A DNA stretch of 64,000 nt from Cryptomeria japonica. Its lineage: Eukaryota > Streptophyta > Pinopsida > Cupressales > Cupressaceae. The DNA lies in assembly GCF_030272615.1 (NCBI RefSeq), contig NW_026729312.1, positions 42,001 to 106,000 on the forward strand, written 5' to 3'. Shown one piece after another: positions 25,100 to 36,284 of the stretch (positions are counted from its first letter, which is position 1; every line of letters starts with the position of its first letter). The notes under the pieces were generated by a model. It was given only the letters and a program-made list of their open reading frames with translations. It was not told the DNA's origin and did no database searches. The position numbers and the translations under genes were made by a program.

Positions 25100-26270
25100 T
25101 TGACTGGAAGATGCATTTTTGAGATTCCTGGTGGAAGTTGTTATGGGTTCGATTGCATTAAGACATATAGATATGGCATGGTCATTTGGAAAGGTATTAA
25201 TGGCAGTATGTCCTTAATTTTCCCAATCAATAAGCTCAGGGTGTATTAGAGGAAAGGGATCTTCAGGATGAGATGTTTCAAAGATATCAAGGGTCGTGAT
25301 AGATATATTAAAGTTTTTAATATGTATGTCGATGTCTAGAATGGTACTCTCATTAGAATGAATTCGCATAAGAAGTTTCTTGATCGTCCTCGGTTAAGTC
25401 CATGTTAGCCATATGTGATCCTAATTCAAGTGAACTAGTTCCTGACATTTGTTCTGTATATGTGTGAACTACATCGACTCCTATATCTTCTTCAAAGCAA
25501 TTTTCTTCAACTGATTCTTCAGAGTGATAGGAACCCCATTCCTATTCATTAGAATTTGTATCACTAGTAGCCCGTAATCTACAGATTTGGTCATATAGCC
25601 TTTCTTCTTCTTTTCTGGTTATATCTTTCCTTCTTTCGTATTCAACTTCTTCAGGACTGAGATTGAGTTCTATCAATCTTGATATGAGTTCCCCTTCATT
25701 AGGTTCATGTCTATTTTGATTGAGATTTGATGCTGCTTGAGAGATATCTGCAATTTGTTTCTCTTGGTGATTTGAAGATTGCTTCTTTTCCCATTTCATG
25801 TTTTCTTGTGTTTGTTGCTTAGCTGATTCTTCTTCTCTTTCAATTGCCAGTTGTTCTTGTTTGTTTGCATATTCCTCTTGTTGTTGACTAAAAGATGCGT
25901 CTTCTGGTAGAGTGACATATCCTAGACCTATTTTGTCTGTAGTCTGCTGAGTATGAGGTCGAATAGGTTATGAGATACCTTCTTTTCTTTTTCCTATAGG
26001 GCATGTTCCAGTGTATCCCATCCTTCAAAGAATGTTGAATCCTTTTCCATATTTTTCTGTAGGTATTCTAACATTGTTGACCTTTTGTTGAACTTCATCT
26101 TTGTATAGCCACTGTAGCACATCTTTATCTTTTGTCTCCTCTGATAAGGTTCCAGCGCTAATGAATGCTCCATCAAATATCGGAAGATGTTTCACAATTG
26201 GTTGTTGTTTAGAGTTTGATGGTTTTCCAAAGGATTTAGGAGAAAGTGGTAATTGTGATATTGAGTATTC
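25100..26270 (-). pseudogene. gypsy protease-RT linker with G-patch-like segment
   Basis: This section keeps the pol frame with a few stops. Near 26000 it reads KYGKGFNI...RMGYTGTCPIGKRKEGI, resembling the G-patch-like segment often found here in plant gypsy elements. Next is a Gln/Glu-rich stretch (EEYANKQEQLAIEREEESAK). Then 25542-25799 encodes LIELNLSPEEVEYERRKDIT. No catalytic motif was seen. Confidence 0.65.
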
Positions 26271-27485
26271 TCAATTCCCTTTATCTCTTAGCTGCATTTG
26301 TTTTTCCATGCTTGATAAAATAGATGCAAATGATTGTTCCTTGGATTGTGTGTTTGACGTTGTTGCTTCCCTATTATGTGGAACAATTACTTCTTGAGCC
26401 ATTTTTAGATTGCTGCAGTATTGGAATGGATTTGCATCTGCAGAGATTGTGATTTCTTGTCCCTCATAGGGAAATTTGACACATTGATGATATGTTGATG
26501 GTACAGTTTGTAAGTCATGTATCCATGGTCTCTCTAGGAATACATTATATGATAAGTCCAAGTCTATAACTTGGCATGCTGTGTCTTTTTGTAGAGGTCC
26601 CACTCTGATAGGTAGTATCACAATTCCCTTGGAGGATCGTTCTTCTTCATCATAGGCTTTTATGGTGATCTTTTTCTGGATATCAACTGCATCTTCTGAA
26701 TATCCTAAGGCATGAACAAGACTCAATGAACAGATATTTAGGCCAGCTCCACCATCTATTAGAACACGCTTGACTCGCATTTTGTGAATAAGGACTTCAA
26801 TATGCAAGGGAGCATTGTGAGGATGTTGCAAGGACATGTCATCTTCTTCAGTGAATGATAAGAAATGAGGGGTTGTGAGGTGTCCCACCATGGTTTGGAA
26901 TTGGTCGATATCAAGATCTTTGGATACTATGGTATCTACTAATGCTTTTTCCAAGATTTCTTTGTGTGCGGGTGAAAGTTTTAAAAGTTCCAAGATTGAT
27001 ATTTGGGCAGGTGTTTTCTGCAATTGTTCCACTAGATTGTATTGTTTTGTTGTAGTGGATGATGTGTTTGTTGTAGGACCCAGAAAAACAACTTTGGCTT
27101 TGCTTCTTGTGATAGCATGAGCATGTTCTTGATTTTGTTTTTCTTTAACTACAAACACATTCACCACATTGTCATATGTATGAGCATAGTTTACCTTTTC
27201 TTTACCCTTACCATTGTTTGTTGTTGATGACTCACCTTTCTCATAGTTTGGAAGTGGATTTTTAAAGGTGGTATGAGATTCATTTGTTGTATGTCCATCC
27301 ACAGTTATTATGCCATTATCAATTAAGTCTTGTATGACATGTTTCAACTTCTGACAATTATCTGTGAGATGTCCCTTGTTTCGATGGAAATCACAATATT
27401 GATTATCATTCCACCAATGTGGTTTTATTGGAGGTTCATAGTTCCTTTCTTCTGGTAAAGAAATCAATTTATTTACAATAAGCAT
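26271..27485 (-). pseudogene. gypsy gag C-terminus and aspartic protease
   Basis: A 404-codon open frame. The nucleic-acid-binding part reads CDFHRNKGHLTDNCQKLKHV (C-x2-H-x4-H-x4-C), a variant knuckle common in this lineage. The protease follows about 190 residues later: HKMRVKRVLIDGGAGLNICS (active-site Asp with D-G-G in place of D-T/S-G), VILPIRVGPLQKDTACQVID and NVFLERPWIHDLQTVPSTYH. These match the plant Tat/Athila-type protease. It is the longest intact piece of the element. Confidence 0.9.
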
Positions 27486-27489
27486 TTTG

Positions 27490-28909
27490 AATGCTGACCC
27501 CAGGGGTTCACCAATGTCTATAAATTGTCTTCGAAAGAAAGTTTTAATAGTTTCTCTTTGGTGATTGTTGTTATGTTGTGCAGCTGCTGAGTGAGTAGAT
27601 AAATTGAAAACTAGTTGCTTTGGTTTTACATTATTGTTATCTACTATTCCATCATTAACTACATTTGATTTCTATTCCAAAACTTTGGCTTGTCATTGTG
27701 ATTGTTGTTATTGTTGTTGTTAGGAGGATAGACTCCTTCTTTGTATATTTTTAATTCACCTTTCTTTATCATGACTTCTTCCATTCTGATTCTATTATCA
27801 ACCATTTTTCTGAAACTTTGATTTCCTTGCATTTTTAAGTGATAACTCATTTGATCGTTTAAGTTGTCAATGAATATGTCCATTTTTTCATATTCTGGCA
27901 TAGTACGAGGATACCTGCGAAGCTAGCCGTCTCCATTGTTGTAAAAATGTCATGAAAGGTTCTCCACTCTTTTGTTTGGTGTTACACAGGTCTAGCATAG
28001 TTACTTCATGTTGTATATTATAAGAGTATTGTGAAACAAACTTATCTACCAACTCTGAAAATGATCTGATTCTAGGTGGAAGTTTGGAGAATCATTCCAT
28101 AGCTAGTCCAATTAAGCTTTTCGGGAATAGTCTCATTAAGTAGGTATCCTCATGTGCAAACTCCATACTCATTGTGCAAAATTCTTGTATATGATCTTGA
28201 GGGTCAGTGCTTCCATCATTTTTTTGTATCTAGGAGTTTCAAAGCCTATAGGAAATGGTATCATGTTTAGATTTCTGTAGAATGGATAAGGACATATTTC
28301 TTGAAGTGAGTATTGCCTGATATTTCCTCTTTACATATCTTGAATTTGTGTTTGCATTGTTTGTAGTTGTTGTGTGAGAGTCATGATAGGATTATCAACA
28401 TGATTTGTTCTTCCATAACCCTGATTTTGTATTCTAGGTGGATCTCGATCTCTTCTTGGTTCATCCTTAGTTCTTCTTGTATCTTGATTGGGTTGAATGT
28501 TATAAAAAAATTCTACTTCATCTCTTTTGGGAATGTAAGTCTCTTCATTGGTTCGGGTGTTACGAGGAATTGACATGTCATTCATTTTGAGACCAAAGAT
28601 GTCCTCATATTGTTCGTTATTAGGAGGAGGATCACTTTTCTTTTGTGTCAATTTGTTTATATCAAAGTCTTGAGGGAGTGTAGCACCAAATTTGGCTAAC
28701 ATTAGAAAATATTTTTCTTTTTCTTCCTACAACAATTTTTGCATAAATTTATCTAATTAGGGATCTTTCTTGATGTCTCTGATGTTTTGGTCTGTTATTT
28801 CTCCTTCAACTTGTATTTCCTCTTCATGTTGCATGATTATATTTGTTTCCAACGTTTTGATTTTAGTCTCTACAATTTTTCGTCTTTGAGCTCTAGTTAG
28901 AATGGGCAT
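27490..28909 (-). pseudogene. gypsy gag, N-terminal part
   Basis: A start at ATG 28909 gives MPILTRAQRRKIVETKIKTL, with the M-P-x-L-T-R-x-Q start usual for plant gypsy gag. The frame meets stops near 28760 and 28720, then 28331-28702 reads LAKFGATLPQDFDINKLTQK and a charged region. A frame change near 28250 leads to ICPYPFYRNL and PIGFETPRYKK. 27659-27901 gives MPEYEKMDIFIDNLNDQMSY and RKMVDNRIRMEEVMIKK, the end of the capsid-like domain. An Asn run (PPNNNNNNNH) follows. Confidence 0.8.
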
Positions 28910-31074
28910 ACACGTGTGTTATTTTGCTAGTATTCGATTGTCCAAAAGGTTGTTTTGATAAGTGATCAATATTCAATTTCAAGGCAATAAAGTGATATGA
29001 CACTAAAAGAGAATTCAAGTGTGTAAAAGTTTGCAAGTTTTTCGATCTTCGATTTAGGAGTGCAATTGTTATTATTTGATAAGAACCAAGTCCAGTAGGA
29101 ACGATATATCCTATGATGTGGGAGAAGATTATCCTGGCCAAATGTTTCATTTTTGTGATAAAGGATGATTGATCCCGATGAGAAACTATGTTTGAGTGAT
29201 CAGTTTATCAAAGAGGGTGATAATGCACTTTGAGATGTTTAGATCTTGAACTTGTTGAGGGTGAGCACTTGAAAATCTTGGGGTGTTTATCTTATAGAGT
29301 CTGATTTTGACGGGTGATAACTTGACCAAGCAAACCAAGCAGACAATCTAAGCACAGACTGACAGATAATAGGTGTTTATGTTTGCTGCAAATTGATCAG
29401 GCAAAAATGACAAATCTGAAACAGGCATGCAGGACACAACTTTGGACTAACAAATGCAGAGTTTCGTACAACTAGATATGCAGTTTAGAACGACACAAGA
29501 TATGAGTCTATACGATAAAGAAAAAGTTTTCATGTAATAAGAAGAGGCTCGTACGACACACTTTTCTGAACCATATGACAAAATAGTTGACTCGTACGAC
29601 ATAGAATGTTGTGTAGCACGACACAAAATTTTATGCAAACAGGTTTGTACAACAAAGATCCTAACTTGTACGACAGATAACCAGATAGAGATAAAAAATG
29701 TTTGTTTAGTTAAATTTTTGATAACTGAAGTTAAATGTTTTGCTTATGTCTTCCATTTTTTGGATGTATAATTTGTCGATTTAGGGATGAATACACAACA
29801 AAAACATGATGCGATAAATGACTCCAAGCATGCTAAACCCTAAGGAAGTTAGTTGAGAATGAAAACCTTTGCTTGTTGACTTAGGTACACACCCAATAGC
29901 TAATCAGAATACGACCGCTAAGTCTCATGCAATGGATTCTCAACGCCGTATTATCCGACTCAAAACGCTAATGGGGGCACGATATGGCAAGTGTCTTGAG
30001 AGAGTTACTATCTCTCTTACACAAAGATTATCACCCTTTTGTAGGTGAATCAGGTAGCTTCTACTTTAACCAAAACTAGTAAGGGATCTATTTGGCACGT
30101 TGAGGTATAAACTCAATTAACAGGTCTCCCAACCTTGAAAACGAAGGTTTGATATACTCAAAGGTACGGAGGAGAGCTATTCCCGAGCACTGCCACTGTC
30201 TTGATTTTCATCAAGAACATATTTATTTTATAGTGGGTTGGATTACTTGGAGTTAGTCATTCCCACTTAGGTCGTTCCCCTCTCACTAGCCTTAATGGCT
30301 AAGAGTTATTACTCCTCAGGAGGGCAGGCCTGCTAAAGAAATATACTAATGAAAGCAAAAGATGAGTCTAGCTTTCTGATCACCTAAGAAAGGTGAGATC
30401 ATACCTGCCTATCATCAAAGACACGAAAGACATAATGGTTCATTTCTTAGCCCTGATTGAAGTGTACCTAGAAAATTTAAATGAATACACAAAGTTTAGT
30501 TAGATTCATAGGCAACCTGCAAAATAGATCCATTAGTAATCATTGATTGGTTTTTGAATTATGTCTTTGACAAGCGTATCTTCATCAATCGTCCTGCAAA
30601 AAAGAGTTAGGCTACCAAAATCTCACAAACCAGTCAGGGTTAGTGTTAGAAAATCTCGGATTAGAATTAGAAAACCCTAACATGCAGTTTATCAAAAAAT
30701 CACATATGCAGAAACTCGTACGATATGATTTATCAGATAGTACGACAAATATTTAGACCTCTAACACAAGCCAAAAACCAGATCGTACGACACATAATTA
30801 TGATTAGTACGAGTAAAGAATTTGTAAGAAATAGACTCGTAAGACATAGCTTTAGACCTAGTACGAATAAAGAACTTGCAACATAAAACCTCGTACGACA
30901 CAAATTTATACCTAATACGAGTCAGGATGAGGTGTCATCCTAGGATAAACGGAAGTTCATACGAGCTGAAAAGGCAGTTAGTACAAATTTCTAAACCAAA
31001 GCCAGACAGAGATGAAGTTTTTTGAAGATTAAGAGGCCAAAAGTGATGATTTCGACCCCACGGTGGATGCCAAA
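28910..31074 (-). other. gypsy 5' leader
   Basis: About 2.2 kb lie between the primer-binding site and the gag start. No convincing ORF is present. The leader carries many short copies of the word CGTACGACA and relatives, in two clusters (29480-29680 and 30710-30930). The minus-strand primer-binding site sits at the right end, at 31058-31074. Confidence 0.7.
31058..31074 (-). promoter_or_regulatory. gypsy primer-binding site
   Basis: On the minus strand, TTTGGCATCCACCGTGG follows the 5' LTR end (GCACGACA) directly. The TGGCRYC-CACCGTGG form is common among plant Tat/Athila-group elements. Confidence 0.85.
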
Positions 31075-32109
31075 TGTCGTGCTCTATGAAATTTTACCTG
31101 TACCTATAAACACAATGCACTCAATAGATCATTACAAGCATGGTTAGTGAATTTAAATCAAAGAAAGATAAAACCATAACTAAGCAATCTATCACCTCCT
31201 AGTAAATGCGAGTATGAATTTTTCTCTCAGATGTTGTTATGCAAATTCCAGTGACTTGACTACACTTAGATGGAGGATTTGAATGATGAAGATGAACGAT
31301 CTAGCAAGAATAGCATGATTAAGCTACATGATTCTAGAAAATAGGCTAGAATGAGGATGAGATTAAGATAAAATTGAGCATGATAACATTGCTAAAATGA
31401 TAAGCTATAAGCTAGATGCCTATAGTAACAATGCATAAGATGAGATGATATGCGATGATCAAATGATATGAATTGGGACCATTATTTCTCCAAAATGGGG
31501 TCTATTTATAGGATTTCCCAAGGCTAGGGGTGAGGTGGAAGGAATCAACGATCAAGATTGATTTGAAGATATCAATGGTTAAACTGGAGGAGGTTGGCAA
31601 AGGGGTTGGACTAAAGGGAACATTTGTCATCTCTATGCTGACAAGTGTCAAGAGGCTTCTAGAATAGGTTGGATGAAAAGGAACACTTAGTGACAAGTGT
31701 CACAAAGGTTCTAGAATAGGTTGGATGAAAGGGAACACGTGGGTAGGTATAATGGGTTAGGTTTAGGAATGGTTAGGTTAGGTGGTTAAATGTTAGGAGA
31801 ATTTGAATTTAGAAATTCAATTAATAGGAAAAGGCTAATTAATTTCAACAACTCATAATTGATTTATTTTAATTAATTAAATGATTAGAAGAAATGATTT
31901 TGATGGAAGGAATTAATCAACTTGAATTAATTAATCAAAGGAGATTAGTGAGATGAATCTATTTAATAAATCCTTAGATTTATTAATAAGTAAATGAAAG
32001 TGGAGGATTTAATCAAATTGTTGATGAATTCAATTAAATTGGAGAGGGAGATTAATTAAATAATTGCTTATTCAATTAATTATCTTCAGACCATTTTTAG
32101 GTGTATACA
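31075..32109 (-). repeat. 5' LTR of the Tat-like gypsy
   Basis: The plus strand runs TGTCGTGCTCTATG to TTTTTAGGTGTATACA, 1035 bases, and is collinear with 18745-19778. The CAACT target duplication at 32110-32114 follows immediately. Confidence 0.95.
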
Positions 32110-32114
32110 CAACT

Positions 32115-33752
32115 AAGCAATGCAAGATGGGTCCTGGCTACATGGCCTGTTAGGTACCCATGTACAAATACAAATGCAATCTCCCATAAATGGAGAAAGA
32201 GAGAAAAAACTAATGAGAAAAAACTCTCCCCCAAAAGAGAGATGAAGAAAGCACACATTTCTCTCAATGATGAGAAGAAGAGACTGTGAAGACCCCCTTC
32301 AATGTTGAATCTCCTGCAAAGATGGTCCAATGATGATGACCAAAATACATCCCCATAAGGAAGAAAGAGAGGCAATGTTGCACCAATAATGTCAAAGTGT
32401 GACAAAACCAGTTACCAAGTCGATGACGATGAATCACTCGATGCAACAAAATAAAGATCAGGCATGGAGACAACCTGCTTTGAGCATCATCTCGATACTC
32501 GTAAATGGAAAAAATATTGGTACAATCTAAGTCTCATGAGAGCTATGCACCAAGTCGCACAAGATATTCCTAATCTACATGTACAAGAGGAATAGATCAA
32601 ATAGTCAACAAAAAAAAGATATAAAGAGACGTGGCACTTTATGTTAGTGCGAGTACAACATTGCTCATGCAAGAGCATACAACATGATAGTGCAAATCTG
32701 GAAACATGAAAATGATGCCACCAAGAAGCCCTATAGAATACTGCAGAAAAAGATGCCTCTGATTGGGATGTGGCCAAGAGATATAAAGGAGAAAATCAAC
32801 CCCCCCCCACCTTCCCCTTGACTGTTGGTTGGAAGCACTGGAAGACAGGTATGAAGTGACAAGAAAAAATTGTGTTCCCAATTTGACTTATTCCATGGTA
32901 TTTGTGTTTCTAAAAGATTTTTAAAATCTAAAAAACAATAACTTATTATGCCCCCCAAAAAAACTTAATTAGAAAATAAAGAAAAAAAAATGAAAAAAAG
33001 GCTTTTTTTTTTTTTGAAATAACAAAAAGTTTAATAAAAATTATTAAAGGAAAAAAAAACTTAAAAAAGTTTATTTTTTAATTATTATTAAAAAAATTAT
33101 TTAAAAAAAAAAAAAAGAAAGTAACATTTTTTTTATTTATTAAAAAAAATTAAAAAGTGGGGTCCGCAGGGCAACCTATGTCACCCGCAGGTACACCTAT
33201 GGGCCGCAAGTGGCCTGCGGTATCCATAGGTACACTTGTGGGCCAATAAGGAACCACACACCCCCCCCCCCCAAACTAATAAAAAATAATTTTGTTTATT
33301 TTTTTTATTTTCCAAAAAAAAATAAACAAAAAAAATTAAAAAAATTTCAGACCTATACTTGCAAGTCCGTACGGCAGGCCGGGAGGGAAAACAATTTCAA
33401 CTTGGGGTAATGGAGGCTGATTTTGACGAATTGAAAGTCAATCTTGGGTTTTTTGGGCCTTCTGAGCGCAATGGCGATGATGAATTTGGCCAAAAATGAT
33501 CCACAATTGCAGATCGTTGTCGGGATAAGTCACCACCCTCCACCTTCAAATGACTCTAGATTTGGCCTCGAATGTCAGATTTTGATGAAGCAAAAGGCGA
33601 TTCTTAATTTCTCAAACCTCCTAAATCCAATGGTGACCTTAGATTTGACCCAACAAGATCCAATAATAACCTGTAATAGAAAGCTCCAAAATGCAAAACC
33701 TCAAATTTCTCTCAATTGGCAAACCAATGACACTCAAATGGCTCTAATACCA
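32115..33752 (-). other. internal region of the middle (non-autonomous) element
   Basis: No gag or pol motif is visible. The stretch includes homopolymer-rich A/T sequence (32940-33150) and a GC-richer patch (33158-33250) with the direct repeat 'aggtacacctatgggcc' / 'aggtacacttgtgggcc'. It also has C-runs near 32803 and 33257. The primer-binding site TGGTATTAGAGCC (minus, 33752-33740) abuts the LTR. Overlapping ORFs under 105 codons on both strands look like chance. Confidence 0.7.
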
Positions 33753-34264
33753 TGTGAGAATTTGCCAAGATCTAGAGGCAATAGAAAGAAAAAATAAGAG
33801 AGACAAATTATATGATAGGAATAAATTGTATTCTATCAAGATGCAAAATATGATCAACTGGATCATTACAAGATGTTCAATGAATTTCCGTACAAACAAT
33901 GTAGATGAGCCTCCTTATATATGAAAGGCTTATGGATATGTGATCACACAAACATGACATGTGGCTCAATAAGAAACAAGGCTAGGTAAGAAATAGGTGT
34001 GGGTAGGTAGAAGAAACAATAAAATATTCCACATGAGGTGGATCACCCACTGAAGGTGGAATTATCACTCCACAATAAGTGGATATGATAGAGTAGTGAC
34101 AAGATAAACACATGGTAAAATGTGGAAATTCTCCTACACACACTATCCCAATGTGGCACAAACACCCAAGTGTCTCATACCCAAACTACTATTAAATGCA
34201 TGTACCTAAGTAAACTTGAGTATAGTGTAATAATATCCAAGATGAATAATTATTTACACCAACA
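33753..34264 (-). repeat. 5' LTR of the middle element
   Basis: The plus strand runs TGTGAGAATTTGCCAAGATC to TTTACACCAACA and is followed by GATAT. Its partner is 18184-18693. Confidence 0.93.
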
Positions 34265-35760
34265 GATATGAAGAGAGAAGATGATGAGTTTAAGAAAAAT
34301 GAAGAACTATTTACTAGAAGAGTACCTAAAGGACTGGTAGGAAGTAAGTATGAAGGAAAATAACCTTTTAAATGTTTTGCATGTAATAAGATTTGTCATT
34401 TTGCATCTAGATGTCCTGAAAAGAATTCAAGATTTGAAGAAAGAGTTAGAAGATCATTTAAGCCTAACCCTGGATATCAGAGAAAGTATAAGTACAAGAA
34501 AAACATAAATAAATCATGCTACATAGCGGATGAGGAAGGTGTGACTGATTTTGATGATGAAACAACAAAAGAATTTACTAGTGATTTCGGAAATGGGAGG
34601 GAATGGGTGTTCCTGGCTATCAAGGAAGATGTTCTGACACTAGAAGAGAATGTACCTAAATAGAAGGCACTTACTGCTAAAATTGAAGACAAGGATCAAT
34701 GGGTAATTGATAGTGGATGTTCACATCATATGATTGGAGATAAAGGGAAGCTTCTATCTTTGCAAGAATGTGATGGTGGTCTAGTTAAATTTGGAGATGA
34801 CAAAGCATGTATGATCAAAGGAAAAGGAACTACATAATTGGATGGTAAGAAAAATACTGATAATGTTTATTTTGTTGAAGGTTTGAAGCATAATATTTTG
34901 AGTGTAGGACAATTGGTGGATAAGGGATTTCAATTACAATTCAAGGATGGAAAATGCAAAATCATTAATAGATCTTGTTTGGATATTGCAACCGATACAT
35001 AGACAAAAGGTAATATATTTCATTTGAATTCTGGTAAGAAGACATGTTTGATTGCACAAATTGATGAGAGTTGGCTATGGCATAAGAGGCTATGTCATGT
35101 GAATTTTGATTGCATTGTAAAGATCAGCTCAACTAAGGCAGTTAGAGATATACCTAAGATTGTTAAGCCCTATAATCTAGTACATGTAAAGAATGTCAAA
35201 TGGGAAAATAGGTGAGAACCTCTTTTAAGAGTATACAAGATAAATCTAATGATGTTCTTAATCTTATTCATACTGATTTGTGTGGCCCTGCTAGAGTTAA
35301 AAGTTTTCAAGTTGATAGATATTTCATGCTAATCATTGATGATTATTCTAGAATGATGTGGGTTACTTTTCTAAGGGAGAAATCTGAGGTTTTTGAAAAG
35401 TTTAGAATATTTAAGGCTAAAGTGGAAACTGAGAAGAGATTGAAGATAAAATATTTGAGATCAGATCATGATGGAGAATTCACATCCAGTGAGCTTAATA
35501 ACTTTTGTGAGAAGCATGGTATAAGGAGACAATTTTCTGCTCCCCGGACACCTCTGCAGAATGGAGTTGTAGAAAGGAAGAATAGAACTATCTTTGATGC
35601 TGCTAGAATAATGATGATGAAAGCTAGTCTACCTCACATCTACTAGAGAGAAGTAGTAAGAACAACAGTCTATACATTCAACAGAGTACATATCAAAGGA
35701 GGAACCAGTAAGACACCTTATGAATTATGGTTTGGCAATACACCTTTAGTTATATTTCAG
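34265..35760 (+). pseudogene. outer copia: gag end, protease and integrase
   Basis: After the insertion, gag resumes and shows an intact knuckle CFACNKICHFASRC near 34372. The protease active site reads WVIDSGCSHHMIGD near 34700, followed by VYFVEGLKHNILSVGQLVDK. The pre-integrase zinc region is ESWLWHKRLCHVNFDCI (35064-35130). A frameshift near 35212 leads to the integrase core: HTDLCGPARV, DDYSRMMWVTF, LRSDHDGEFTSSE and NGVVERKNRTI, which keeps D, D and E. A TAG replaces Trp after LPHIY (35644). The linker is split by another frameshift near 35760. Confidence 0.9.
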
Positions 35761-36284
35761 AATCTTTGGTAGTAAATGTTATATCAAGAGAGATGATATC
35801 ATTGGAAAATTTGATCTTAGATGTGATGAAGGCATATTTCTTGGTTATTCTAATGAAAGCAAAGCATATGGATGTTATAACAAGAGATTTCATAGAATTA
35901 TGGAGAGCGCTAATGTCAAGGTGGATGAGCTGAATAGAAGTCAAATCAGAGTTTATGAGCAAGAACTGGTGGTGGAAATGATTATATCTAGCACCTTTAC
36001 CAGAATAGAATGTTGAACCAGTTACTGCGGTAGTATCAAAAAATTCAACAACAACTGAAGAACCGAGAAGAGGAACACAGAGTCAGAAGATTCCTAGGTA
36101 TGTGAGATTGAATCATTCAGAAGATCAGATCATTGGGGATAATAATATTGGAGTGATGACAAGAAGAAGACTGGCAAGTAATGAGGTATGTTTATTTTCT
36201 CAAGTTGAGCTGGTATTAGTAATTGAAGCATGTAAAGATGAATGTTTGTTGAAAGCTATTGAAGAAGAATTAGATCAATTTGAG

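Larger units (their letters stand above)
18745..32109 (-). mobile_element. Ty3/gypsy retrotransposon, Tat-like (inner element of the nest)
   Basis: A complete 13.4 kb element: LTRs at 18745-19778 and 31075-32109, target duplication CAACT (18740-18744 and 32110-32114), primer-binding site TTTGGCATCCACCGTGG next to the right LTR, and purine tract AAAGAGGGGCAAAA next to the left LTR. Minus-strand coding order is gag, protease, linker, RT, RNase H, a second RNase H and integrase. A long leader (28910-31074) and a long 3' untranslated region with tandem repeats (19790-21608) bracket the genes. The second RNase H and long untranslated regions place it near the Tat/Ogre group. Stops interrupt every domain. 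The LTRs differ at about one base in 20 by eye. Confidence 0.95.
18184..34264 (-). mobile_element. non-autonomous LTR retrotransposon (middle element of the nest)
   Basis: Two LTRs (18184-18693 and 33753-34264, about 510 bases) both begin TGTGAGA and end ACCAACA. They are flanked by the perfect target duplication GATAT (18179-18183 and 34265-34269). The right LTR abuts a minus-strand primer-binding site (TGGTATTAGAGCC, 33752-33740). The left LTR abuts a purine tract read on the minus strand (AAGGGGGGG, 18694-18702), so the element is oriented minus. Without the gypsy insertion it is about 2.7 kb, with about 1.7 kb of internal sequence and no recognisable gag or pol. It must have depended on proteins from another element. 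Confidence 0.9.

Noticed and set aside
28893..29150. 85-codon minus-strand ORF just before the gypsy gag
   Set aside because: It overlaps the start of gag (ATG 28909) in another frame and lies in the leader, with no gag-like features.
18755..31085. alternative gypsy LTR borders at TGTGAAATTG / TATGAAATTT
   Set aside because: Those borders give no matching target duplication. Extending to TGTTGAG / TGTCGTG gives the perfect CAACT duplication and places the primer-binding site directly beside the LTR.
32097..32958. overlapping minus-strand ORFs of 69-102 codons
   Set aside because: They begin in the gypsy LTR edge or the non-autonomous element, overlap in different frames and show no known motif.
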